Source of the DNA: an uncultured Pelagibacteraceae bacterium
GTDB lineage: Bacteria > Pseudomonadota > Alphaproteobacteria > Pelagibacterales > Pelagibacteraceae
Direction: 5' to 3'
Assembly: GCA_902524235.1 (NCBI GenBank)
Contig: CABZCF010000006.1
Span: 1-53,121, forward strand
Length of the DNA stretch: 53,121 bases
The notes under the pieces were generated by a model, which saw only the letters and a program-made list of their open reading frames with translations, was not told where the DNA came from and did no database searches. Shown here one piece after another: positions 1 to 9,805 of this stretch. Made by a program: the position numbers and the translations under genes. Position 1 is the first letter of the stretch, and each line of letters starts with the position of its first letter.

Positions 1-902
1 GCTGCTACAAGAGCAGAGTCCACTCCACCCGATAAACCTAATACAACACCAGGAAATTTATTATTATTAACGTAATCTCTAAGCCCTAAGACTAAAGCTT
101 TATACAATCTCTCTGTAGAAGATGAACTATTATTTAAATTTCCTTGTCCAGCCCATTTACCGTTAGTTTTTTGAAAACTAATTTGAGCCGTTTCTTCTTT
201 AAATTCTGAGGAATTATAAAATTTTTTTCCATCATGGTTTAATGCGAATGATGAACCATCAAAAATAAGTTCGTCCTGCCCACCTGTTCTATTCAGATAT
301 ACTATAGGAAGTTTTGTTTCGTTAACTCGAAGTTTAGTAACACTTTCTCTCTCTTCATTTTTTGAAACTGTAAATGGTGAGGCGTTAATTGCTATTATTA
401 TTTCAGCACCTGATTTTGATAATTTTTCTAAAACAGTTTTTTCCCATATATCTTCACAAATCGGCAAACCAAATTTAACTCCTTTAATATCTACGCAATC
501 TTCTAATGAACCTTGTTTAAATATTCTTTGCTCATCAAATACTCCTGTATTTGGTAACTCATATTTATCTTTAATTGAAATTATTTTACCATTTTCAATA
601 ACAAATACTGAATTTTTAATACTATTATTATCCTTTCTTGGTGCACCTACAATTATCGCAGATTTTTTATCTTTTGTGCTGTCAGCAAGTTTATTTATTT
701 CCTTTTCAACTAAATTTAAAAAATCTTCTCTTAAAACTAAATCGTCAATTGGATAACCAGATACATAAAGTTCAGGAGCTACTAAAATATCTACATCATC
801 TTTTAATCCTGCTCTGATAGACATTAATTTATCAATGTTACCAGAAACATCACCAACAAGTGGGTTCAATTGTGCGAGAGCAATTTTAAGTTTATTATCC
901 AT
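1..902 (-). CDS. nadE: Glutamine-dependent NAD+ synthetase, C-terminus cut by window edge
   Basis: Makes NAD+ from nicotinic acid adenine dinucleotide with ATP, using ammonia released from glutamine. About 300 residues are visible, beginning MDNKLKIALAQLNP. The N-terminal nitrilase-type amidase domain shows the expected Glu (APELYVSGYP), Lys (KYELPN) and Cys (PICEDIW). The start of the synthetase domain, with the pyrophosphate loop LSGGVDSALVAA, lies at the window edge, so most of that domain is outside. The ATG at 902 is the natural start because the conserved ALAQLNPLVGD strand follows at once. The two-domain form does not need free ammonia. Identification is firm; only the left part is missing. 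Confidence 0.93.
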   Translation of the reverse strand, partial: MDNKLKIALAQLNPLVGDVSGNIDKLMSIRAGLKDDVDILVAPELYVSGYPIDDLVLREDFLNLVEKEINKLADSTKDKKSAIIVGAPRKDNNSIKNSVFVIENGKIISIKDKYELPNTGVFDEQRIFKQGSLEDCVDIKGVKFGLPICEDIWEKTVLEKLSKSGAEIIIAINASPFTVSKNEERESVTKLRVNETKLPIVYLNRTGGQDELIFDGSSFALNHDGKKFYNSSEFKEETAQISFQKTNGKWAGQGNLNNSSSSTERLYKALVLGLRDYVNNNKFPGVVLGLSGGVDSALVA

Positions 903-979
903 ATTTAAGATATAGTCACTTTATATAAATATTGTATAGAAATAATAGTCATACCTAATTATTGTTTTAAATTAGGCTT

Positions 980-2365
980 TTAAGAAGCCGCTTTAATAAT
1001 ATTTTTTGCGTAATTTGAATTCTTTTTAATTTCGTCTGAAATTAAAAACGCCAATTCCAATGCTTGATCTGCATTTAACCTAGGGTCGCAATGTGTATGA
1101 TATCTGCTGGATAGATCTTGATCAGATATATTTTTGGCACCACCGGTGCACTCAGTCACATTTTGACCAGTCATTTCAATATGTAGACCTCCCGCATAAG
1201 ATCCTTCACTTTGATGAACTTCAAAAACATTTTTAACTTCATTTACAACATTATTAAATGGCCTTGTCTTAAAACCAGTTGTAGAAACTAAAGTATTTCC
1301 ATGCATGGGATCGCATGACCAAATTACGTTTAATCCCTCTTTTTTAATACCTCTTATCAATTTAGGTAAAAATTTACCTACTTTGTCATGACCATATCTA
1401 GATATTAAGGTAATTTTTCCTTTTTCATTTTTTGGATTAATTTTTTCACAAATTTTAGCTATTTCATCAGCTTTAGATGTGGGCCCACATTTTATACCAA
1501 TAGGATTTTCTATCCCTCTACAAAACTCGACATGTCCACCATCTATCTGTCTAGTTCTATCCCCAATCCAAACAAAATGTGCTGATGTATCATGATATTC
1601 TCCAGTAGTAGAGTCTACTCTAGTCATGCTTTCTTCAAATGGTAAATGTAAAGCTTCGTGTGAAGTCCAAAAATTTACAGTATACAGCCTTCTATTAAAT
1701 TCAGGTGTAATACCACAAGCTTCCATAAAAGCTAATGCGTCAGCAATCTTATCTTCTAATTCTTTAAACTTTTTTGCTTGTGGACTTGTCTTTATATATC
1801 CTAAATTCCAAAGATGAACTTTTTTCAAATCCGCAAATCCACCGTTAGAAAAAGCTCTTAACAAGTTTAAAGTTGATGCAGATTGTGAGTATGCTCTAAA
1901 TAATCTTTTTGGATCTGGTTGTCTTGATTTTTCATCAAACTCTATACTATTAATATTATCTCCAAGGTAACTCGGTAGTTCTTTATCTCCTTGCTTTTCA
2001 GTTGGTGCACTTCTTGGTTTAGAAAATTGTCCAGCTATTCTTCCAAGTTTAACAACAGGTAAAGACGCAGAATAAGTTAGCACTAATGACATTTGCAAAA
2101 TTACTTTAAAGGTATCTCTAATGTTATCTGGGTGAAATTCTGCAAAACTTTCAGCACAGTCTCCTCCCTGTAGAAGGAAAGCTTTTCCATCTACTACATT
2201 AGCTAATTGATCTTTTAAATGTCTAGTTTCTCCTGCAAAAACTAAGGGTGGTGATGATTTTAATTTATTTAAAACCATATTAAGTTCCTTTTCGTCCTTA
2301 TAAGAAGGAATATGTTTTACAGGATATTTTTTCCAGCTGTTTGTTTTCCAATTTTTCATGTTCAA
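980..2365 (-). CDS. aroG: Class II 3-deoxy-D-arabino-heptulosonate 7-phosphate synthase
   Basis: First step of the shikimate pathway: condenses phosphoenolpyruvate and erythrose 4-phosphate. The 461-residue length and motifs such as LLQGGDCAESF near residue 65 and the C-terminal CDPRLNADQALELAF belong to the plant-type (class II) family, not the E. coli AroF/G/H class I family. The metal-binding Cys of GGDCAESF and the CDPMHGNT segment are present. It lies between nadE (77 nt away) and glmS (29 nt away) on the same strand, so it may be co-transcribed with the amino-sugar genes. The symbol is used loosely, since class II enzymes carry several names. Confidence 0.94.
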   Translation of the reverse strand: MNMKNWKTNSWKKYPVKHIPSYKDEKELNMVLNKLKSSPPLVFAGETRHLKDQLANVVDGKAFLLQGGDCAESFAEFHPDNIRDTFKVILQMSLVLTYSASLPVVKLGRIAGQFSKPRSAPTEKQGDKELPSYLGDNINSIEFDEKSRQPDPKRLFRAYSQSASTLNLLRAFSNGGFADLKKVHLWNLGYIKTSPQAKKFKELEDKIADALAFMEACGITPEFNRRLYTVNFWTSHEALHLPFEESMTRVDSTTGEYHDTSAHFVWIGDRTRQIDGGHVEFCRGIENPIGIKCGPTSKADEIAKICEKINPKNEKGKITLISRYGHDKVGKFLPKLIRGIKKEGLNVIWSCDPMHGNTLVSTTGFKTRPFNNVVNEVKNVFEVHQSEGSYAGGLHIEMTGQNVTECTGGAKNISDQDLSSRYHTHCDPRLNADQALELAFLISDEIKKNSNYAKNIIKAAS

Positions 2366-2394
2366 CTCGCGATTGTTTTATCAAAGTTTTATTA

Positions 2395-4212
2395 TTATTC
2401 AACTGTTACAGATTTGGCTAGATTTCTAGGTTTATCGATGTCACAATTCTTTAATAAAGCAACATGGTAAGCTAAAAATTGAATAGGTATAGTTAGTAGG
2501 AAAGCGCTGATATGTGATTGAAAATCTGGAAGTTCAAATTTAAACCTTATATTTTCACTTAAAGTTTTTGATTTATCGTTTGTTATCATCAGGACTTTAC
2601 CACCCCTTGCTATAACTTCTTGCATATTGGAAATTGTTTTTTCAAAGTATCTGTCTTTTGGGGCTAGTACTACTATTGGCATGCCATCCTCTATAAGAGC
2701 AAGAGGCCCATGTTTCATTTCTCCTGCTGCATAACCTTCAGCATGTATATAAGATAGTTCCTTAAGTTTTAACGCCCCCTCCATAGCTATTGGGTAAGAA
2801 TATCCTCTACCAAGATACATCGTACCTTTTGCATTAATAAAATCTCTTGCAATCTCTTGTATTTCTTTTTGTTTTGATAAGGTCTCTTTAATTAAATCAG
2901 GTAAGTTTATAATATCATCTATCAACTTTTTAAAAACATCAGGATCTATATCTTTTCTGTCTTTTGAAATTTTTAATGTCAATAAAAGTAAAACTAACAT
3001 TTGGCCTATGAATGCCTTGGTAGATGCTACACCTATTTCAGGACCCGCATGAATTGGTAAGACGAAATCAGAAAGCCTCGCTATTGAGCTTTCTACAACA
3101 TTAACAATTCCACAAGTTTTTACATTATTTTTTTTACATTTTTCAAGAGCTGCGTATGTATCTGCCGTCTCACCGGACTGTGAAACGAATATATATAAGT
3201 CATATTTATTTAACTTAACATTTCTGTATCTAAATTCTGAGGCAATATCAGCTTCTACGTCTATTGATGTAAATTCTTCTATCCAATATTTAGCCATCAG
3301 ACAAGAGTGGTAGGCTGTACCACAACCAATAAGTCTAATTTTGTTTATTTTATTAGGATCTATTGGAATATTATAAATGTTAATTTCATTTCTAGATTTA
3401 TCTAAATATTCGTTTAAACATTTTTTGGTTGTAAGATTTTGCTCGTCGATTTCCTTAGACATAAAATCTTTAAAATCACCCTTATCAACAATATTATCTT
3501 CGTTTGACAACTCAAAAACTTCTTTATTAATTTTCTTTTTATCGCAGTTATAAAATTCAACTTTTTCTTTTGATAAAAGACAAAAGTCTCCATCATCTAA
3601 GTAGGATATTTTATTCGTCATAGCTTTTAGAGCATATGAGTCTGAGCCAATAAAATTTTCATTATGCCCATATCCAACTGCTAAAGGACTTCCTCTTCTT
3701 GCCCCTACAACTAAATTTTTATAATTTTTAAAAATTACACCTAATGCAAAACTTCCAATTAATTTACTTAAAGTTTTATATACACTGTCTACAAGATTTT
3801 CAGTTTTAAGGAAGTCTGTTAGAATTATAGTTATAACCTCAGTATCTGTTTGAGATTTAAATTTATAACCTTTAGCTTCATATTCTTTTTTTAATTTATC
3901 TGAATTTTCAATAATGCCATTATGAACAACAGAAACCTGATCTGTTGAATGTGGGTGTGCATTAATTTGATTTGGTACACCGTGTGTAGCCCAACGGACA
4001 TGTCCTATACCCAAATCCCCTATTGAAGGATTTTGAAATAAAATTTTTTCTAAATTTTCAACTCTCCCGGAACATTTTTTTTCATCAATAAATCCATTAT
4101 TTAAAGTAGATATTCCTGCAGAGTCATATCCTCTATACTCTAACTTTTTAAGAGCATTAATAATACTTGAGGATACGGATTTATTGCTTACTATTCCTAC
4201 TATTCCACACAT
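2395..4212 (-). CDS. glmS: Glutamine--fructose-6-phosphate aminotransferase (isomerizing)
   Basis: Makes glucosamine 6-phosphate from fructose 6-phosphate and glutamine, the entry to peptidoglycan and lipopolysaccharide amino sugars. It opens MCGIVGIV, leaving Cys at position 1 after Met removal as the glutaminase nucleophile. Two SIS sugar-isomerase domains follow (SQSGETADT near residue 345, then a second one around LGRGYSYPIAMEGALKLKE). The end LAKSVTVE is the classic family C-terminus, and 605 residues is normal. Only 3 nt separate it from the upstream glmU-like gene, so the two are probably one transcript. No ribozyme leader is visible. Confidence 0.97.
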   Translation of the reverse strand: MCGIVGIVSNKSVSSSIINALKKLEYRGYDSAGISTLNNGFIDEKKCSGRVENLEKILFQNPSIGDLGIGHVRWATHGVPNQINAHPHSTDQVSVVHNGIIENSDKLKKEYEAKGYKFKSQTDTEVITIILTDFLKTENLVDSVYKTLSKLIGSFALGVIFKNYKNLVVGARRGSPLAVGYGHNENFIGSDSYALKAMTNKISYLDDGDFCLLSKEKVEFYNCDKKKINKEVFELSNEDNIVDKGDFKDFMSKEIDEQNLTTKKCLNEYLDKSRNEINIYNIPIDPNKINKIRLIGCGTAYHSCLMAKYWIEEFTSIDVEADIASEFRYRNVKLNKYDLYIFVSQSGETADTYAALEKCKKNNVKTCGIVNVVESSIARLSDFVLPIHAGPEIGVASTKAFIGQMLVLLLLTLKISKDRKDIDPDVFKKLIDDIINLPDLIKETLSKQKEIQEIARDFINAKGTMYLGRGYSYPIAMEGALKLKELSYIHAEGYAAGEMKHGPLALIEDGMPIVVLAPKDRYFEKTISNMQEVIARGGKVLMITNDKSKTLSENIRFKFELPDFQSHISAFLLTIPIQFLAYHVALLKNCDIDKPRNLAKSVTVE

Positions 4213-4215
4213 GCT

Positions 4216-4839
4216 CTATTTTTTCTTTCTTTTATAATTTTTAGTTTCTTGTTGATTAGCCCTAGTTAGTGCAAGGGATTTTGCTTTTACTCTTTTTGTA
4301 ATTACCGAACCTGCTCCTATAACACTATTTTCTTCTAAAGTAACTGGTGCAACTAATGAAGTATTTGATCCAACAAATACGTTATTTTTAATATTAGTTT
4401 TATATTTTTTAACACCATCATAATTACAAGTAATAGTTCCAGCTCCAATGTTAACCTTTGAGCCTAAATTTGAGTCACCTATATAAGATAAATGATTAAC
4501 TTTAGAGCTTTTACCAATTATACTTTTTTTTACTTCAACAAAATTTCCAACTTTTGATCCAGATAACAATTTTGTTCCCGGTCTTAACCTTGCGTATGGT
4601 CCCACAGTAACATTATTTTCTATCTTTGTGTTTTCTAAATGTGAAAAAGAATAAATTTTTACATTATTTTTAATATCTACCTTTTTTCCAATTACAACAT
4701 AAGGATCTATTGTAACGTTTTTACCAATCTTAGTATCTTTAGAAAAAAAAATAGTTTCAGGTGAAATCATTTTAACACCTTTTTTTAAAAATTTGTTTCT
4801 TAACGTTTCTTGTTGTTTTTTTAAATTATTTTGTTTCAT
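4216..4839 (-). CDS. glmU: Stand-alone acetyltransferase half of GlmU
   Basis: Matches only the left-handed beta-helix acetyltransferase domain of bifunctional GlmU, which acetylates glucosamine 1-phosphate with acetyl-CoA. The 207 residues begin with a linker helix ([20 protein letters not shown]) and go straight into hexapeptide repeats. Family landmarks are present: ARLRPGT (about residue 88), [16 protein letters not shown] and [11 protein letters not shown]. The usual N-terminal uridylyltransferase of about 220 residues is absent, and the 71 nt upstream lead into a divergent gene, so no remnant precedes it. The true product is therefore probably only the acetylation step; the UDP transfer must come from elsewhere. 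Adjacent glmS supports an amino-sugar role. Confidence 0.9.
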   Translation of the reverse strand: MKQNNLKKQQETLRNKFLKKGVKMISPETIFFSKDTKIGKNVTIDPYVVIGKKVDIKNNVKIYSFSHLENTKIENNVTVGPYARLRPGTKLLSGSKVGNFVEVKKSIIGKSSKVNHLSYIGDSNLGSKVNIGAGTITCNYDGVKKYKTNIKNNVFVGSNTSLVAPVTLEENSVIGAGSVITKRVKAKSLALTRANQQETKNYKRKKK

Positions 4840-4910
4840 TTGCTATTTGGCTTATAGTTAAGTAAATAAGTAATTTAAGTCACAAATTATTTCTTAATAA
4901 TACTTTTTTT

Positions 4911-5600
4911 ATGGCACAAAAATTTACAATTTTATTTGATCTTGACGGAACTTTGGCAGATACAGCGCCAGATCTTATGAAAGCTCACAATCATGTAATG
5001 AATAAATTTGGTTATTCATCAAAAAGTATGGATGAGATTAGAAACTTGGTAGGTAGAGGTGCTGCTGTCATGATTGGCAGGTCAATATGGGGCTCTGCTA
5101 GAAAAGAATTATCAAAAATATCTGATGAAAAGATAAAAAAAGATATGACTAAAGAATTTATAAAATTTTATGAAAATAATTTAGTAGTAGAGACGCAGTT
5201 GTTAAAAGGGGTTGAAAACTTTCTATACTGGGCAAAATCAAATGGCATATCAATGGGTGTATGCACAAATAAGCAAGAACATCTTGCAATAGAACTATTA
5301 AAAAAAATAAATATTTATGATTTTTTTGAATACGTTGCAGGCGGTAATACATTTGATTATTGCAAGCCTGATCCAAGACACATAACAAATATGGTTGAAA
5401 TAATGGGTGGAGATATAAGAAAAACAATTATGATTGGAGACAGTGAAAATGATGCTGACGCGGCAAAATCAGCTGGGGTCCCAATGATATTAGTAGAGGA
5501 CGGCTATACTGAAAAAAAAATTGATCAAATATATCATAATCATCTAATTAAAGATTTTGTAGGTATAGAAAACATAGTTTTAAAATATTTAAATGATTGA
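4911..5600 (+). CDS. gph: HAD-family phosphoglycolate phosphatase
   Basis: Likely dephosphorylates 2-phosphoglycolate, a DNA-repair and oxygenation by-product. Haloacid dehalogenase motif I is FDLDGTLADTAPDL (nucleophile Asp10, general acid Asp12); motif II is CTNKQ; the Lys is in CKPDP; motif IV is IGDSENDADAA. An alpha-helical cap lies between motifs I and II. At 229 residues it is the normal Gph size. It starts a plus-strand run: its stop overlaps the next gene by 8 nt, and prp genes follow. HAD substrate specificity cannot be proven from sequence; another small phosphomonoester is the alternative. Confidence 0.85.
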   Translation: MAQKFTILFDLDGTLADTAPDLMKAHNHVMNKFGYSSKSMDEIRNLVGRGAAVMIGRSIWGSARKELSKISDEKIKKDMTKEFIKFYENNLVVETQLLKGVENFLYWAKSNGISMGVCTNKQEHLAIELLKKINIYDFFEYVAGGNTFDYCKPDPRHITNMVEIMGGDIRKTIMIGDSENDADAAKSAGVPMILVEDGYTEKKIDQIYHNHLIKDFVGIENIVLKYLND

Positions 5601-6195
5601 TTTTAATATTTTGTTTGCTTTAATAAGTTACTACTTTGTAATGTATGTTACCCCTGGACCAAATAATGCTATGGTTCTTGCCTCAGGATTAAAATTCGGT
5701 TTTAAGAGAACTATTCCTCATATTTCTGGAATAACCATTGGGCATGTTACTCAGTTGATTTTAGTTTGTTTTGGTCTAGGTAAAATATTTCAAGTTTTTC
5801 CAAACCTTCAAAATATTTTAAAAATTATCTGTGCAATATATCTATTATATCTTGGATACAAAATAATTGGATCGTTTAGCAAAATTAAAGAAGATGGCTC
5901 TAAACCTTTAAAATTTTATGAAGCTTCACTTTTTCAAATTGTAAATCCTAAAGCATGGACAATTTCAAGTATGGCTGCATCAGGTTTTTTGCCAGAAGAT
6001 GGTAGTTTAATATTCTCTATACTTTTCATTAGTTTTGTAGCTCTTTTAATTTGTCCAATTTCAATTACACCTTGGGCAGCATTTGGTTCTGCAATAAAAA
6101 ATTTAGTGAAGAACAACAAAATAAAAGTATTAATTGAGTATTTTTTAGCATTTTTGCTTTTAATTACAGCAATTTTGATTGTATTAGATAAATAA
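5593..6195 (+). CDS. LysE/RhtB-family amino-acid exporter
   Basis: Inner-membrane exporter of about 200 residues with six predicted hydrophobic segments. The N-terminal MYVTPGPNNAMVLASG segment carries the TPGPN signature of the LysE/RhtB (LeuE/RhtB/CmaU) family. Such proteins export amino acids or their analogues; the substrate here is unknown. It overlaps gph by 8 nt and precedes prpD by 33 nt, so it probably shares a transcript with the propionate genes. Export of an excess metabolite of that pathway is only a guess. Confidence 0.85.
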   Translation: MIDFNILFALISYYFVMYVTPGPNNAMVLASGLKFGFKRTIPHISGITIGHVTQLILVCFGLGKIFQVFPNLQNILKIICAIYLLYLGYKIIGSFSKIKEDGSKPLKFYEASLFQIVNPKAWTISSMAASGFLPEDGSLIFSILFISFVALLICPISITPWAAFGSAIKNLVKNNKIKVLIEYFLAFLLLITAILIVLDK

Positions 6196-6217
6196 TTATT
6201 TATTAGTAATACTTTTC

Positions 6218-6231
6218 GAGGAGTTAAATTG
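6218..6231 (+). promoter_or_regulatory. Strong Shine-Dalgarno supporting TTG start of prpD
   Basis: GAGGAG at 6218-6223 sits 5 nt before a TTG at 6229. In this genome most starts lack a clear purine-rich site, so this one decides the rare TTG start for prpD. The protein family also begins close to this point. Confidence 0.7.
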
Positions 6232-7731
6232 ATAATTCATAATATAAAAGTTTATCCGTCAAAAATTTATTTACCAAAGAAAAAGCAGTTAGCATGGAAA
6301 ATTGCAGAAATTGCTACTGACAAAGCAAAATTAAATAATAATTCTATTGAAATGGCTATAAACAGAATTATTGACAATGCCTCGGTTGCTATTGCCTCGT
6401 TAAATAGAAAATCAGTTATAGCTTCAAGGGAAATGGCTTTAAAACATCCTAGAAAAAAAGGTGCAACTATTTTTGGTGTTAGCTCCAAATATCTATTTGA
6501 TAGTGAATGGTGCGCTTGGACAAATGGTACAGCAGTTAGGGAACTTGATTTTCATGATACATTCTTAGCAGCCGATTATAGTCATCCAGGCGATAATATT
6601 CCTGCCCTTTTAGCTGTTGCTCAACAAAAAAATAAAAGTGGTTTAGATTTATTAAAAGGAATAATTACTTCTTATGAGGTTCAGGTTAATCTTGTAAAAG
6701 GAATTTGTTTACATAAGCATAAAATAGATCATATCGCACATTTAGGCCCAAGTGTTGCAGCAGGGATTGGAACGATGCTAAAATTAAGCACAGAAACAGT
6801 CTATCAGGCAATTCAACAATCATTACACACAACAATATCAACAAGACAATCGAGGAAAGGAGAAATTTCAAGTTGGAAAGCTTTTGCTCCAGCTCATGCT
6901 GGTAAACTTGCAATAGAGGCAGTAGATAGAGCAATGAGAGGCGAAGGTGCACCAAGTCCAATTTACGAAGGTGAAGACAGCGTTATTGCAAGAATTTTAG
7001 ATGGAAAGAAAGCAAAATATAAAGTTCCTCTACCAAAAATTAAAGAGCCAAAAAAAGCAATTCTTGAAACATACACAAAGGAATATTCAGCAGAATATCA
7101 AGCTCAGGCAATTATAGATATTGCAAAAAAATTAAATAAAAAAATTGATAATATAAAAAATATAAAAAAAATCGATATTTATACTAGTCATCATACTCAT
7201 TACGTTATTGGAACAGGTGCAAACGATCCTCAAAAAATGGATCCAAATGCTAGTAGAGAAACTTTAGATCATTCAATTATGTATATATTTGCGGTAGCGT
7301 TAGAGGATGCTAATTGGCATCATGTAAAGTCATATAACAAATCAAGAGCTAACAAAAAAAGTACTATTAAAATCTGGAAATCTATTAAGACGCATGAAGA
7401 TAAAAAATGGACCAAAAAATATCATGATCCAAATCCAAAAAAGAAATGTTTTGGAGCTAAAGTAATCGTAACTATGAATAATGGTAAAAAATATATAGAG
7501 GAATTAGAGAGAGCGGATGCACACCCATATGGTGCTAGACCATTTAAAAGGAAAAATTATATTAATAAATTTAAAATTTTAACAAAAAATATAATATCAA
7601 ATAAGGAGAGTGAACGATTTTTAAAAGATGTTCAAAAATTAAAAGAATTAAAACCTGGTCAATTAAAAAAATTAAATATTGATTCAAAAAAATCTAAACT
7701 AAAGAGAAATACAAAAAAAGGTATCTTTTAA
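6229..7731 (+). CDS. prpD: 2-methylcitrate dehydratase (MmgE/PrpD family)
   Basis: Dehydrates 2-methylcitrate in the 2-methylcitrate cycle, which oxidises propionyl-CoA to pyruvate. Family segments are clear: [15 protein letters not shown] (around residue 99), [26 protein letters not shown] and the late [14 protein letters not shown]. At 500 residues it has the full PrpD length. It starts at TTG with a good ribosome-binding site and shares its last base region with the prpB start (ATG at 7731), so translation is probably coupled. The prpB and prpC neighbours fix the role more firmly than the family alone, which also includes cis-aconitate decarboxylase and cyclase-like members. Confidence 0.93.
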   Translation: MIIHNIKVYPSKIYLPKKKQLAWKIAEIATDKAKLNNNSIEMAINRIIDNASVAIASLNRKSVIASREMALKHPRKKGATIFGVSSKYLFDSEWCAWTNGTAVRELDFHDTFLAADYSHPGDNIPALLAVAQQKNKSGLDLLKGIITSYEVQVNLVKGICLHKHKIDHIAHLGPSVAAGIGTMLKLSTETVYQAIQQSLHTTISTRQSRKGEISSWKAFAPAHAGKLAIEAVDRAMRGEGAPSPIYEGEDSVIARILDGKKAKYKVPLPKIKEPKKAILETYTKEYSAEYQAQAIIDIAKKLNKKIDNIKNIKKIDIYTSHHTHYVIGTGANDPQKMDPNASRETLDHSIMYIFAVALEDANWHHVKSYNKSRANKKSTIKIWKSIKTHEDKKWTKKYHDPNPKKKCFGAKVIVTMNNGKKYIEELERADAHPYGARPFKRKNYINKFKILTKNIISNKESERFLKDVQKLKELKPGQLKKLNIDSKKSKLKRNTKKGIF

Positions 7732-8627
7732 TGCATTTCATTAAAAAAACAGTAAAACAAAAAAGAAAAGATTTTGTAAAAAAAATAAAATCTGGAAAAA
7801 TTTTAAGAGTTCCTGGGGCTTATAATCCACTAACTGCGAAACTAATTGAGGAAATTGGTTATGATGCAATATATGTTTCTGGTGGAGTAATGTCTAATGA
7901 TCTTGGCTATCCAGACATTGGATTAACTTCTTTGGAAGATGTAAGCAACAGATCAAAACAGATAGCTAGAGTTACAAATCTTCCTACTATTGTAGATATT
8001 GATACTGGATTTAAAAATTGTTCTAAAACTATAAAAACTTTTGAAAAATTTGGCACAACAGCAGTTCACATTGAGGATCAAATAGATCAAAAAAGATGTG
8101 GTCATTTAGATAATAAGGAAATTATTACTCAAAAGAAAATGGTAAAAAAAATTAAAGAATGTGTAAAAGCGAAAAAAGACAAAAATTTTAAAATCATAGC
8201 CCGATCAGATGCTAGGTCAGTTGAAGGTTTAGATAAAATGATAGATAGATGTAAAGCATATATTGATGCGGGTGCTGAGATTATATTTCCAGAGGCGCTG
8301 AAAGATGAAAAAGAATTCGAAACAGTTCGAAAATCCTTAAATACATATTTATTAGCAAATATGACTGAATTTGGAAAATCTAAAATATTAGATTATAAAG
8401 TTTTAGAAAATTTAGGGTTTAATATAGTGATTTATCCAGTGACAACTCAAAGACTTGCAATGAAAAGTGTTGAGGATGGATTGCGTGCTATTTTTAACGA
8501 TGGACATCAAAATAATTTAATTGATAAAATGCAAACAAGAAAAAGATTGTACAAACTAGTTGATTACGAAAAATATAATTCTTTAGACAAAAAAATTTAT
8601 AATTTTAGTACTGAGGGACACGAATAA
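7731..8627 (+). CDS. prpB: 2-methylisocitrate lyase
   Basis: Cleaves 2-methylisocitrate to pyruvate and succinate. A TIM-barrel member of the isocitrate lyase/PEP mutase superfamily, with the catalytic loop KRCGH at residues 121-125 (Cys123) and the metal-site strand DIDTGF at 89-94. At 298 residues it matches PrpB, not the longer AceA isocitrate lyase. Its start overlaps the stop of prpD and its stop overlaps the ATG of prpC, giving a tightly coupled prpDBC unit. Confidence 0.93.
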   Translation: MHFIKKTVKQKRKDFVKKIKSGKILRVPGAYNPLTAKLIEEIGYDAIYVSGGVMSNDLGYPDIGLTSLEDVSNRSKQIARVTNLPTIVDIDTGFKNCSKTIKTFEKFGTTAVHIEDQIDQKRCGHLDNKEIITQKKMVKKIKECVKAKKDKNFKIIARSDARSVEGLDKMIDRCKAYIDAGAEIIFPEALKDEKEFETVRKSLNTYLLANMTEFGKSKILDYKVLENLGFNIVIYPVTTQRLAMKSVEDGLRAIFNDGHQNNLIDKMQTRKRLYKLVDYEKYNSLDKKIYNFSTEGHE

Positions 8628-9751
8628 TGGATGCGGACATTAAAAAAGGTTTAATGGGGGTAACGGTAGATGAGACCTCGGTATCAAAAGTAATGCCTGA
8701 AATAAACTCTTTAACTTATAGAGGTTATGCAGCACAAGATCTTTGTAAAAAATGTAAGTTTGAGGAAGTTGCATACTTAATATTAAATGGTGAACTTCCT
8801 AATAAAAAACAATTAAAGGATTTTGAAAGACAAGAAAGAAAAGAGAGAAGACTTTCTAAAACTCTCTTACAAGATATTAAAAACTTTCCAAAAAAAGCTC
8901 ATCCAATGGATGTGGCCAGAACAGCCGTGAGCATTATGGGGCTTGAGGATAAAGAAACCAAAGACAGTTCTCCTAAAGCAAACATGAGAAAAGTTATGAG
9001 AATTTTTGCTAAAACTCCAGTCGCTTTAGCAGCTTTCTATAGATCAAGAAAAGGAAAAAAAATTATATCTCCAAAAAGTAATCTCTCTTTTTCTGAGAAC
9101 TTTTTTAACATGTGCTTTGGTAAAGTTCCAAATGAAGATATTGTAAAAGCATTTGATGTTTCATTAATATTATATGCTGAACATAGTTTTAATGTATCTA
9201 CTTTTACTGCAAGAACAATTACTAGCAGTCTATCAGATATCCATGGGGCAATAACTGGGGCTATTGCCAGTTTAAAAGGTCCACTTCATGGTGGTGCAAA
9301 TGAGGAAGTAATGCATATGATGAATAAAATAAAAAAACCCGAAAATGCATTGAAGTGGATTAATAAAGCTTTAGATAATAAGGATGTTGTTATGGGTTTT
9401 GGTCATAGAGTTTACAAAAGTGGAGATTCTAGAGTTCCTACTATGAGGGAATACTTTGGTAAAGTTGCAAAAATTAAAAATGACAAAAAATTTGAGAAAA
9501 TCTACGATATTGTAGAAAAAGTTATGATTGACAGAAAAAATATTTATCCAAACGTTGATTACCCTACCGGTCCTACGTATCACCTGATGGGTTTTGACAC
9601 TGATTTTTTTACGCCTATTTTTGTGATTTCAAGAATAACAGGATGGTCTGCTCACGTAATAGAACAACTATCGACTAATAAACTTATTAGACCATTAGCG
9701 GCCTATAATGGCAGTAAACATAGACATGTTTCGGAAATAAAAAATAGATAA
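8627..9751 (+). CDS. prpC: 2-methylcitrate synthase (citrate synthase family)
   Basis: Condenses propionyl-CoA with oxaloacetate to 2-methylcitrate. Citrate-synthase residues are visible: His186, His221 (PLHGGANEEV), His260 (GFGHRVYKSGDSR) and Asp311 (NVDYPTGP). The NVDYPTGPTYHLMGFD segment resembles the methylcitrate synthase branch, and the 374-residue length fits type II short citrate synthases. Immediate coupling to prpD and prpB gives the assignment. No propionyl-CoA synthetase (prpE) and no regulator (prpR) are next to the operon, so propionyl-CoA must be supplied by another route or a distant gene. Confidence 0.92.
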   Translation: MDADIKKGLMGVTVDETSVSKVMPEINSLTYRGYAAQDLCKKCKFEEVAYLILNGELPNKKQLKDFERQERKERRLSKTLLQDIKNFPKKAHPMDVARTAVSIMGLEDKETKDSSPKANMRKVMRIFAKTPVALAAFYRSRKGKKIISPKSNLSFSENFFNMCFGKVPNEDIVKAFDVSLILYAEHSFNVSTFTARTITSSLSDIHGAITGAIASLKGPLHGGANEEVMHMMNKIKKPENALKWINKALDNKDVVMGFGHRVYKSGDSRVPTMREYFGKVAKIKNDKKFEKIYDIVEKVMIDRKNIYPNVDYPTGPTYHLMGFDTDFFTPIFVISRITGWSAHVIEQLSTNKLIRPLAAYNGSKHRHVSEIKNR

Positions 9752-9805
9752 TTAATATTTAATTGCCTAAATATTCTTACATCCTATCTCAATTAATTCA
9801 AACCA

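Noticed and set aside
1626..1817. Plus-strand frame inside the DAHP synthase gene
   Set aside because: Shadow of a well-supported gene; no family match and no start signal. The same holds for other short frames opposite known genes, such as 36763-37110 and 15243-15635.
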